Part shown: one piece after another, positions 51,682 to 59,252 of the stretch | Numbering within the stretch: the first letter of the stretch is position 1 | Layout of the letters: every line of letters starts with the position of its first letter | NCBI GenBank assembly: GCA_003248775.1 | Contig: QFQX01000007.1 | Location: forward strand, 89,874 to 153,873 | DNA: 64,000 nt | Source of the DNA: Shinella sp. | GTDB lineage: Bacteria; Pseudomonadota; Alphaproteobacteria; Rhizobiales; Rhizobiaceae | Reading direction: 5' to 3' | Made by a program: the position numbers and the translations under genes | Notes under the pieces: model-generated | Seen by the model: the letters and a program-made list of their open reading frames with translations, nothing else | Told to the model about the DNA's origin: nothing | Database searches by the model: none

Positions 51682-52866
51682 TTACGCCTCGCCTTTGTCA
51701 GCGGCTTCCGCCGCGACAAAAGCCGCATAATCCTCGTTCAGCCTCGCCATCATCCGCTCGATGAAAGCGGGCGCGACATCCTTGGCAAAATCGATCTTCA
51801 CCGCCCTGCCCCGCCGGTCGACGCGGGCGAAGACACGCCCATCGGGCGCCTTCAGTTCCAGCGGCGCTGCCTTCGCGCCCTTGCGCAACCGCACGGGCAA
51901 GGCCCGGTCGAACAGCATCTGAAAACGCGTGTCGCTGTCTGCCGCGCGGAAACGCTCCGAAGTGGCCTCGTCATCCGCCTTTTCGATCTCGGCGCCGTTG
52001 CCGTTCAGGAAGATCTCGCCAAGCGCCATCCAGCGTTCGCGTCCCGCCTTCGGTGCTGGACCGATGGCGCGGATGAACCGCACGGGAACGGCATCGGCCA
52101 CCTGCAGCAGACGCGAAAGTTCACTCTTCTGCACCGCCAGCGCCTCGCAGATCAGCTTGCGGTCGAAGCCGCGATCCTCAAGCGAACGGGCAAAGACCGC
52201 GCGTTCGATGAAGCTCAGATTGCGCCGCTCGGCATTTTCCTTGCCCTGCGCCAGAACCAGTTCGTCATCGGTAAGCGTACGGACGATGGCCCGGACCGGA
52301 AGTCCGAGCCGACGTGCGGCCTTCAGGCGACGGTGACCATAGGCCACCTGGTAACGGTCCGGCGTTTCGCCATGCGGGCGCACCAGGATGGGAACCTGCT
52401 GTCCCGCCTCGCGCATGCTTTCCACCAGTTGGAGGAAATCCGGATCGTCCCGGTCTTCCTCGCTCAGGCGGTCGCTGACGAATGACACCTCGATCTTGGC
52501 CGGATCGAGCGCCAGAATGCGCTCGCCGTTCTCCAGCGCTTCGCGAAGCGCCCGCGCTTCTTCCATCTCGCGACTGATCGACGACAGCGTCAGCCCCATG
52601 GTGCGCACCGCGCCGGAGGATGTGCGGCCGGGAAGGCCGGCGGGGTTTCCGGGCTGGCTATTGGCGTGCCCGGCTAAAGCCGGTGCCGCGGGAGAAAGGC
52701 TCTCCTGCGCCGGCTGGCTTGCGGCAGCGCTCGCAGAGGCGTCGCCGGGAACGGATTTCGTCTCGGGCGCCCGATGCTCGGTCTCGGCCGCCGGCAGCAT
52801 GTCGCCGCCGAACAGGGCTTTCAGAGAGTTCTTGCGATCCCGTCCCGCCATCTTCATCGCCTCCAT
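51682..52866 (-). CDS. repB: plasmid partitioning protein RepB
   Basis: A 394-residue ParB-family centromere-binding protein. The ParB N-terminal domain is seen in KIEVSFVSDRL, PILVRPHGETPDRYQVAYGHRRLKAARRLG (GHRR box; G-E-R-R equivalent) and VLAQGKENAERRNLSF. The helix-turn-helix follows (EALAVQKSELSRLLQVADAVP). It binds the parS sites near 55-57 kb and acts with RepA. It overlaps repA by 13 nt. An Ala/Pro-rich linker (residues 30-75) is normal for the family. Confidence 0.96.
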   Translation of the reverse strand: MEAMKMAGRDRKNSLKALFGGDMLPAAETEHRAPETKSVPGDASASAAASQPAQESLSPAAPALAGHANSQPGNPAGLPGRTSSGAVRTMGLTLSSISREMEEARALREALENGERILALDPAKIEVSFVSDRLSEEDRDDPDFLQLVESMREAGQQVPILVRPHGETPDRYQVAYGHRRLKAARRLGLPVRAIVRTLTDDELVLAQGKENAERRNLSFIERAVFARSLEDRGFDRKLICEALAVQKSELSRLLQVADAVPVRFIRAIGPAPKAGRERWMALGEIFLNGNGAEIEKADDEATSERFRAADSDTRFQMLFDRALPVRLRKGAKAAPLELKAPDGRVFARVDRRGRAVKIDFAKDVAPAFIERMMARLNEDYAAFVAAEAADKGEA

Positions 52867-54104
52867 GCCGTATGCACCAACTGCTCGATTTCACTGTTTA
52901 CCGCATCGAGCGATTCCATCGCCCGGTCGTAGGTGCCGCGCGAGAAATTCTCGCGGCCGACTTCGTAGAGCGTCTGCTTGGTCAGGCCCGCATCCGAAAC
53001 CGCTGTCGATTTCAGCATTGCCGCAGTCAGCACGCGATTGCCGAAAAGAGACCGAAGGAAGCCGACGATCTGCGCCTGCGGCGCATCATGCGGCTCGAAA
53101 CGGGTGACGAGGTAACGCAGGAAGTCGAAGTTCAGCTGTCCCCCCGCCTCGCGCACGACGCCGAGCAGGTCGGCGGTCATGAACAGGAACTGGCTCATCG
53201 AGGCGACATCGAGCATCTGCGGATGCACGGTGACGATAACCGAGGTCGAGGCGCAGAGCGCCGACAGCGTCAGGTAGCCGAGCTGCGGCGGGCAGTCGAT
53301 GATGACGACGTCGTAATTGTCCGCCACCTCATCAAGCGCCGCCTGAACACGGGTGAAGAACAGCGAAGTGGCGTCGCCCGGCCGGCGGGCGGAAAGCACC
53401 CGTGGCGTCGCATGCTCGAATTCCTGCAGCTCGAGATTGCCCGGCACCAGATCGAGATTGTGGAAATAGGTCTTGCGGATGATGTCCTTCAGCGAGCGCC
53501 GCTCGTCGTCATAGCGGATCGCGCCGTAGATCGTGTCGTTGCCGGCAAGGTCCAGTTCCGGCTGATAGCCGAACAGCGCCGAAAGCGAGGCCTGCGGGTC
53601 GAGGTCGATGGCAAGCACGCGATGGCCGGTCATGGCGAGATGCTGGGCGAGATGCACCGACGAGGTGGTCTTGCCGGAGCCGCCCTTGAAGTTGGTGACC
53701 GAGATCACCTGCAGGTGTTCGCCCCGCTCCGGGTCGCGCCATTTTACATAGGAGCGCGCCTTGGCCTTGTTGCCCTTGGCCAGCGCCTGCTCCGCCAGAT
53801 AGTGGCGCAGCGCATCGATATCGGCAAGCGAATAGGAACGCCGTCCGCCGGCGCTCACCTCCGGCTGTGGCCCCTCCCCTGCCAGCGAAAGCTGGCGCAG
53901 ATAACCATCGGATACGCCGACGAGCCTTGCCGCCTCTCCCGAAGAGAAGCTGCGCAGGGTCTTCTGCGATGTCGGCGCGAACAGCCGGTCGCGCATCGCC
54001 TGCAACTGGAGCGAAAGCGCCTGCGCGTCCTCGGCGATGGTCTCATCGGCCGGACGCAGGCTGGACGCCTTTTCTCCAATAGCGGGGTCTGACGGCATGG
54101 CCAT
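52854..54104 (-). CDS. repA: plasmid partitioning ATPase RepA
   Basis: A 416-residue ParA-type ATPase. The N-terminal helix-turn-helix (about residues 52-105) is followed by the deviant Walker A motif NFKGGSGKTTSSV (about 138-150), switch I region AIDLDPQASLS, and Walker B VVIIDCPPQLGYLTL. With RepB and parS it segregates the replicon and represses its own operon. ATG 54104 is used; a second ATG lies two codons in. First gene of repABC. Confidence 0.96.
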   Translation of the reverse strand: MAMPSDPAIGEKASSLRPADETIAEDAQALSLQLQAMRDRLFAPTSQKTLRSFSSGEAARLVGVSDGYLRQLSLAGEGPQPEVSAGGRRSYSLADIDALRHYLAEQALAKGNKAKARSYVKWRDPERGEHLQVISVTNFKGGSGKTTSSVHLAQHLAMTGHRVLAIDLDPQASLSALFGYQPELDLAGNDTIYGAIRYDDERRSLKDIIRKTYFHNLDLVPGNLELQEFEHATPRVLSARRPGDATSLFFTRVQAALDEVADNYDVVIIDCPPQLGYLTLSALCASTSVIVTVHPQMLDVASMSQFLFMTADLLGVVREAGGQLNFDFLRYLVTRFEPHDAPQAQIVGFLRSLFGNRVLTAAMLKSTAVSDAGLTKQTLYEVGRENFSRGTYDRAMESLDAVNSEIEQLVHTAWRR

Positions 54105-54594
54105 CGGATCTCTCCATCTGTTATCCTGCTTTCAACGCGCCTTTGGAGGCGCTGTCGCTTGCAGGGTTCAATTTCACATTTTGTGCGATTCTCGCTTTCG
54201 CGCATATACGCAGGGCAGAAAACCTACAGAGACTTTTCGGATTTACGGAAAATCTTCTCATCTCCGCCCTTTTCCGTAAAAATCGTGGAGCATGGTCCGA
54301 GTCGCGTCAAGTCCTTTTTGGTTAACAAAATCTTACCTTTCCAAGCCGTCTCTCATGTCCGCAATCATAGATCGGGCCACGCAAGCGGGGATGAATTCCG
54401 TGAGCCCGGATTGATTCAAAAGGATTATTTTCTTTACCCATCCCCGCCCTTCCCGGTCACTGGCGGTCAGCTGCATCAAAAGGCGAAAAGATCACGCCGC
54501 TGGACCGTAAAGCATAATCAACATGAATCGATGACGGCCGACCGATTCAGGAAAGTCGTTGGACGCGGGTAACAGCGCATCCGACAATGGCCGT
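54105..54594. promoter_or_regulatory. repABC promoter/operator region
   Basis: This 490-nt region lies between repA and the divergent WGR-domain gene. It contains a perfect 11-bp inverted repeat TTTACGGAAAA (54242-54252)/TTTTCCGTAAA (54270-54280), 138 nt upstream of the repA ATG, a candidate operator for RepA/RepB autoregulation. The DNA from about 54170 to 54450 is lower in GC than both genes. The promoter itself was not pinned down. Confidence 0.5.
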
Positions 54595-54846
54595 ATGAAC
54601 GAAGCAGCCCTCTTTCACCTCGAGCGACGCGACGCCTCGCGCAACATGAAACGCTTCTATCGTCTCTCGGTCGAACGCGACCTGTTCGGCGAGACCCTGC
54701 TGATCCGCGAATGGGGCCGGATCGGAAAACAGGGCCGCCGCAGGGAGGAACCCCATGCAAATCCGGACACAGCACATCGGGCGGCGGTGGCCCTTGCCCG
54801 CTCGAAGCGTCGGCGCGGCTATGTGGAGATTGCGGGTGGGGCATGA
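54595..54846 (+). CDS. WGR-domain protein
   Basis: An 83-residue protein made almost wholly of a WGR domain: LERRDASRNMKRFYRLSVERD, then EWGRIGKQGRRREEP with the name-giving WGR. The WGR fold binds nucleic acid in PARP-type proteins. Short WGR genes are common next to repABC cassettes in Rhizobiaceae. ATG 54595 was chosen over 54559 because the domain starts at once. Divergent from repA. Role unknown. Confidence 0.88.
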   Translation: MNEAALFHLERRDASRNMKRFYRLSVERDLFGETLLIREWGRIGKQGRRREEPHANPDTAHRAAVALARSKRRRGYVEIAGGA

Positions 54847-55171
54847 GAGGATTGTCGTCGGACGATTGCCGGCTCTCCATACAGGGGTCGGAAAGCCATT
54901 CGGTGGCGATGAACCAGCCGAAATTTTCGAGAGAAGGAATTTCCCCTCCCCTGCTTCGGGCAACCGGACAGGAGCGCCGGTAGACATGTCTCTTAGACAA
55001 GAGGCCCGTTGACAGCTGTCAACGTTGGCCAGCATTCAACCTCTCGGATCGATTCCAACCGTCTCGTTGAAGCCGGGGCATCCCTCTCCGTCATGGCGAC
55101 CGTGGTCGGGCACGTCCCCCTCCCCTTTTTGGGCAGAATCAATATTGGCCCTTCCCGACAGGCCGCCCCGG
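54847..55171. other. gap with first parS site
   Basis: This 325-nt interval between the WGR gene and the truncated LysR gene carries the first parS palindrome at 55008-55023. No gene is supported. Confidence 0.5.
55008..55023. promoter_or_regulatory. parS centromere site 1 (RepB-binding palindrome)
   Basis: GTTGACAGCTGTCAAC, a perfect 16-bp palindrome fitting the repABC parS pattern GTT-N4-GC-N4-AAC. Two identical copies lie at 56879 and 57089. Placed upstream of repA, beyond the WGR gene. Confidence 0.85.
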
Positions 55172-55512
55172 TCAGGCCTCGCGGAACAGTCTCTCGGCGA
55201 CGAAGTCGATGAAGGCCTGAAGCCTTGGGGTCATGAAGCGGGCGGATGCCCAGAGGATCGAGAAGTGGCCGGGTGCTGCGAGATGTTCCTGCAGGACGGC
55301 ATCACGCAAGCCGTCGCGGATCGCATCCGCCGCCAGGAACTCCGGCATGTAGGCAAGGGCGAGGCCGTCGATCGCGGCGGCCCGGATCGCTTCCATGTTG
55401 CCGCAGGTCAGCGCAATCCGCATCGTCGACAGGGGATTGTCGCCGTTCGCCAGCTGCAACTCCTGAAACTTCCCAGAGGTCGTGAAGCGGAAGCGTAGCG
55501 CCTCGTGTTCCT
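55172..55512 (-). pseudogene. LysR-family regulator, C-terminal fragment truncated by IS
   Basis: About 113 codons of the LysR substrate-binding domain remain (LRFRFTTSGKFQELQLANGD, GLALAYMPEFLAADAI, FSILWASARFMTPRLQAFIDFV), ending at a normal TGA. The N-terminal half, including the DNA-binding domain, is missing: the IS terminal repeat starts at 55513, and no matching half is found on the other side of the element. Inactive remnant. Confidence 0.85.
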
Positions 55513-56811
55513 GAAGCTGGACGGTTCTATTAACCTCGCCCTTTTTCCCGGATTTATGATTCCCTGTACCGTGGGTTGATGCTTTGCGAGGTAAGCGATG
55601 CGGGGCCATGCGGGACTTTTCGATGTGGACGATCGTCTTCGTCGGCTGAGCGATCTGGGCGATCAGCTCGAGGCCTATACCCGGGTTGTCGATTTCGAGG
55701 CATTACGGCCGGAACTGGACAAGGCCCTGTCCTATACGAGCGGCCCGCAGGGTGGCCGGCCGCCCTACGATCCGGTGATGATGCTGAAGGTGCTGGTGAT
55801 CCAGACGGCCAACAACCTGTCGGACGAGCGCATCGAATTCCTGATCAACGACCGGCTTTCCTTCATGCGCTTCTTCGGGCTCGGCCTGTCCGACCGCGTT
55901 CCCGACGCCCGCACGATCTGGCTGTTGCGGGAGCGGTTGACCAGGGCCGGTGCGATCCAGTCCCTGTTCGAACGCTTCGACGCGATGCTGTGCGAGGCCG
56001 GCTATATCGCCATGTCCGGACAGATCGTCGACTCCAGCCTGGTGGCCGCGCCGAAGCAGCGCAACACGAAGGGGGAGAAGGACGACATCAAGGCCGGCCG
56101 CATCCCGAAAGCATGGAAGGAAAAGCCCGCCAAACTCCGACACAAGGACCACGACGCTCGCTGGACGGTGAAGTTCACCAAGGCCGAGCCGTAGGCGGAC
56201 GGCACGCTGCCGCCGGTTGATATCGCCATTCCCGCCTTCGGCTACCAGAACCACATCTCGATCGACTGTAAGCACGGGCTGATCCGCAAATGGATGGCGA
56301 CGGACGCAGCCGCCTACGAGGGAGCCCGGTCACGTGAGGGGCTGCTCGACAAGACCAATACGGCGCGTACCGTCTGGGCCGATCCGGCCTATCGCTCGAA
56401 CGCCAACGAGACCTTCATGGAGAAGAACGGCTTCGTCAGCCCCATCCATCGCAAGAAGCCACCGGGGCGGCCGATGCCGGAGGCGACACGGCACGCCAAT
56501 AACCTCAAATCGAAGGTCCGCTCGCGTGTCGAGCATGTCTTTGCCGAGCAGAAGAGCCGGATGGGCCTGTTCATCCGAACCGTCGGCATCGCCCGCGCCA
56601 CCACCAGGATCCGGCTCGCCAACATCCTCTACAACATGAAGCGGCTGATATTCCTGAAACGGCGGCCGGTGACCGCATAGGTCGCCCGCCGGAGCCAAAG
56701 GCAGAGCCAACGGCAAATCATCGCGCCGCTTTAAAACACTCCGAGCCTGCCCCGTGGCACAAAGCGCCAGTTCAAACCTCGGAAATTACCTTAATAGAAC
56801 CGTCCAGCTTC
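55513..56811 (+). mobile_element. IS5-family insertion sequence
   Basis: The element is 1299 bp, bounded by perfect 21-bp terminal inverted repeats (55513-55533 and 56791-56811; outer sequence GAAGCTGGACGGTTCTATTAA). It carries one transposase frame. No target-site duplication is visible: flanks read GTTCCT on the left and TATCGA on the right. With the missing half of the lysR gene, that suggests a deletion or rearrangement at this copy. It sits within the parS cluster. Confidence 0.88.
55598..56680 (+). pseudogene. IS5-family transposase interrupted by an amber codon
   Basis: A 360-codon DDE transposase with the N-terminal DUF772-type domain (GPQGGRPPYDPVMMLKVLVIQ) and the catalytic residues in IVDSSLV (Asp 145), VWADPAY (Asp 262) and RSRVEHVFAEQK (Glu 312). 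An in-frame TAG at 56192-56194 (codon 199) separates the first Asp from the rest. The frame continues without shift, so a single base change from AAG or CAG would explain it. As read, the transposase is inactive. GAGG precedes ATG 55598. Confidence 0.88.
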
Positions 56812-56878
56812 TATCGAATGCGTTTCGGGATCATGACACAGGCGCCGGGCATGGATATGGAATCACCGCGCTGAGGCC

Positions 56879-56894
56879 GTTGACAGCTGTCAAC
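56879..56894. promoter_or_regulatory. parS centromere site 2
   Basis: Identical 16-bp palindrome GTTGACAGCTGTCAAC, on the far side of the insertion sequence from site 1 and 195 bp from site 3. Confidence 0.85.
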
Positions 56895-57088
56895 AGGGGA
56901 AGGAGCGCTGAAGCAACGCTTCCGGATGATATCGATGAAGGCCCGGTTTGGCTTCTCTTTGGAGCCTTCCCTTCCGATCATCCGACATCGGCAGATTGGC
57001 CGGGTTCCGAAAAAATACGCCTTCGAAACATCTGCCAAGACAGGAAGGAAAGCTCTCAGGTTTTCCACCGTTGCCAGCCTTGGCGACT

Positions 57089-57104
57089 GTTGACAGCTGT
57101 CAAC
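57089..57104. promoter_or_regulatory. parS centromere site 3
   Basis: Third identical copy of the 16-bp palindrome GTTGACAGCTGTCAAC. Removing the 1.3-kb IS would bring the three sites within about 0.8 kb, a usual parS cluster span. Confidence 0.85.
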
Positions 57105-57268
57105 GCGCAATCGCCAGCCACCCGTTCCAACGATTCGCCACTACAGGGATCGGCGCAATCAGCGTGCGCCAACGCTATGTCGACCGGGAGACTGCGACGG
57201 GAAGGGCGGGAGAGCATGGTAAACGATCGATGAATCACCGTTCCCAAGCCCCCTGCCGGTCGCGTGAT

Positions 57269-57309
57269 CCCCCTCCCCCGGAGAAATGCTCTTGGGGAAG
57301 GGGAGGGGG
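57269..57309 (-). terminator. GC-rich hairpin after the usp operon
   Basis: CCCCCTCCCC (57269-57278) pairs with GGGGAGGGGG (57300-57309) across a 21-nt loop, 14 nt beyond the stop codon of the minus-strand usp gene. No T run, so terminator function is tentative; it may also be a small mosaic repeat. Confidence 0.4.
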
Positions 57310-57322
57310 CCTTGCTGCGGGG

Positions 57323-58192
57323 TCAGTTGCTCCGCTCGGAGGGCGGAACGGCAAGTGTATCGCATTCGCTTTCGCCGATGATCTTTTCCGCCACGCTGCC
57401 AAGGAAGAGCTTCTTCGCGCCGTTGCGGCCACGCGTGCCGACGACGATCAGGTCGGCGGAAATCTGGGCGGCGAGCGTTGCGATGGTGGCGGCGACTGAG
57501 CCGTGTTCCGCCACGATATGAATGTTACCCGGATCGATCGGCTGGTTCTCGAGGAACTCGAGCAGGGCGACCGAGGCGTTCCTCTTCTCGTCGTTGACGT
57601 AGTCGCTGATCTCCTCCCGGGCGACGGCCGTGCGCGCCATCATCGTGGCGGCGGCGGCATCGAACACATGCACGAGGGAGATCGCGGCGCTACGGCCGAT
57701 GCCGAGACCATTGAAGACCTCGATGGCGTCGGACGAGCAATCGGACATGTCGATGGCCAGAAGCACATGCTTGTAGCTGCCGTTCGGAACACCCTTCGCC
57801 GTCAGGATCGGCGCGGTCGATGTGCGCATCGTGCGTTCCGCCGTGGTGCCGAAGAAGACGTCCTTCAGCGTCTGCTGGCGATGCGGCCCGAGGACCAGAA
57901 GGTCCGCCCCGAGGTCCTTCGCCGCGATGCCGAGTGAAGCGCCCGGGCCGCCCCGGATCACCTGCCAGTCGCAATCGATGCCGTCCATCTCGCGGATACC
58001 ATCGACCTGTTCCTGAAGCAGCTGGCCGGTCGTTTCCACCTGGGCGTCGACCAGACGTTTCGGCTGGTCCTCATCGATGACGTGAACGAGCGAAAGCGAG
58101 GCGGGCAGGGACTTCGCGAGATAGATGGCGCGGCGCAGGGCGCGATCGGACCGGGTGGAAAAATCCGTCGCCACGAGGATCCTTTTTGTCAT
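57323..58192 (-). CDS. universal stress protein, two UspA domains
   Basis: A 289-residue tandem UspA protein. Domain 1 (about 1-140) starts KRILVATDFSTRSDRALRRA; domain 2 (about 142-284) starts HVLLAIDMSDCSSDAI and has an intact ATP-binding loop GTRGRNGAKKLFLGSVAEKII (G-x2-G-x9-G-S). The loop in domain 1 (GPHRQQTLKDVFFGTTAERTM) lacks the second Gly, so only domain 2 may bind ATP. Cytoplasmic stress protein. It is the last gene of a set with an antiporter and a cation ATPase, suggesting an ion-stress role. Confidence 0.93.
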   Translation of the reverse strand: MTKRILVATDFSTRSDRALRRAIYLAKSLPASLSLVHVIDEDQPKRLVDAQVETTGQLLQEQVDGIREMDGIDCDWQVIRGGPGASLGIAAKDLGADLLVLGPHRQQTLKDVFFGTTAERTMRTSTAPILTAKGVPNGSYKHVLLAIDMSDCSSDAIEVFNGLGIGRSAAISLVHVFDAAAATMMARTAVAREEISDYVNDEKRNASVALLEFLENQPIDPGNIHIVAEHGSVAATIATLAAQISADLIVVGTRGRNGAKKLFLGSVAEKIIGESECDTLAVPPSERSN

Positions 58193-58252
58193 CGCTCTTC
58201 CTTTTCTGGTTTTGAACTCAAATCGATTCCGGCAGACATGCTCGCTGCCGGC

Positions 58253-59233
58253 TCATGTCCGGGTTACGACAAGAAAGGCCAGATAGGCCAGATAAAGACC
58301 CACCATTAAGGCCCCCTCGAAACGGGAGACCACACGGCCGCTATAAAACACCGGCACGCACAGAAGCGCCACCGCCGTCATGACGGGGATATCGATCCCG
58401 ATGAGGGAAGGGGAAACCGCTACCGGCTCCGAGGGCACGACGATGGTGATGCCGAGAATGACGAGAATGTTGTAGACGCTGCTGCCCAGCAGGTTGCCGA
58501 TGGCGATCTCGCGCTGGTTCCGGAGCGTCGAGACGATGGTCGTCACCAGCTCCGGCGAGGAGGTGCCGATGGCGATGATGGTGAGGCCTATGAACTCCTC
58601 GGACACGCCCCAGAGCCGGGCGAGATCCACCGTGCCCTTCACCAGAAAATCGGCGCCATAGACGACGACGGCAATGCCGACGACAATCGCCAGAAGCTCC
58701 TTCTGCCAGGACGAGCCGGCAAGCAGGGGAGGGGGCGCCATCTCGCGCAGTTCCTCGCGAAACTCCGCCTTGACGCGCCGGCTCTCGCGCCGGGCCGACT
58801 GGATGATCGCCGCGGTATAGCCAACCGAGAAGATCAGCAGGATGATGCCTTCGTTACGGCTGAGATAGCCATCGGACGCCATGAACAGCAGAGCGCAGGA
58901 GGCCACCACGATCATCGGCAGATCGAGCAGCAGGGTCTCGGCGCGGATCGCCATAGGCAGCATCAGGGCGCTGAGCCCGAGGATCAGCAGGATGTTGACG
59001 ACGTTGGTGCCGGCGATGTTGCCGATCGCCAGATTGCCATTGCCGGTGAGAACGGAATCGATGCCGACGGCAAGCTCCGGCGTGCTGGTGCCGATGGCGA
59101 TGATCGTCGCGCCGATCACCACGGGCGATATGTTGAGACGACCGGCAAACCGCGTTCCGCCGCGCACGATGAATTCCGAACCGGCGACAAGCAGCAGCAG
59201 CCCGACCGCGGACCAAGCCAGCGCCGTCAGCAT
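58253..59233 (-). CDS. calcium/sodium antiporter family protein (CaCA, YrbG-like)
   Basis: A 326-residue inner-membrane cation exchanger with about ten helices in two inverted halves. Each half has the alpha-repeat motif: GTSTPELAVGIDSVLTGNGN in the first and GTSSPELVTTIVSTLRNQRE in the second, followed by AIGNIAGTNVVNI and AIGNLLGSSVYNI. It exchanges Ca2+ (or K+) for Na+ or H+. It lies 19 nt after the P-type ATPase gene and 60 nt before usp on the same strand, so the three probably form an operon. Confidence 0.94.
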   Translation of the reverse strand: MLTALAWSAVGLLLLVAGSEFIVRGGTRFAGRLNISPVVIGATIIAIGTSTPELAVGIDSVLTGNGNLAIGNIAGTNVVNILLILGLSALMLPMAIRAETLLLDLPMIVVASCALLFMASDGYLSRNEGIILLIFSVGYTAAIIQSARRESRRVKAEFREELREMAPPPLLAGSSWQKELLAIVVGIAVVVYGADFLVKGTVDLARLWGVSEEFIGLTIIAIGTSSPELVTTIVSTLRNQREIAIGNLLGSSVYNILVILGITIVVPSEPVAVSPSLIGIDIPVMTAVALLCVPVFYSGRVVSRFEGALMVGLYLAYLAFLVVTRT

Positions 59234-59252
59234 GAAATCACTCCAAAGACCA

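Larger units (their letters stand above)
56812..57322. other. gap with parS sites 2 and 3 and a GC hairpin
   Basis: A 511-nt region to the right of the IS. It holds two parS sites (56879 and 57089) and, near the usp gene, a 10-bp GC-rich stem (57269-57278 with 57300-57309). No gene is supported. Confidence 0.5.

Noticed and set aside
24522..56680. Possible reassignment or general suppression of TAG in this organism, since two genes have in-frame TAG
   Set aside because: TAG is used as an ordinary terminator in this window (for example the hydrolase ending at 42660 and the transposase ending at 56680), so general recoding is unlikely; two independent mutations explain the data.
55507..56817. 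Target-site duplication of the IS5 element
   Set aside because: The bases outside the 21-bp terminal repeats (CCT on the left, TAT on the right) do not match at 3, 4 or more positions.
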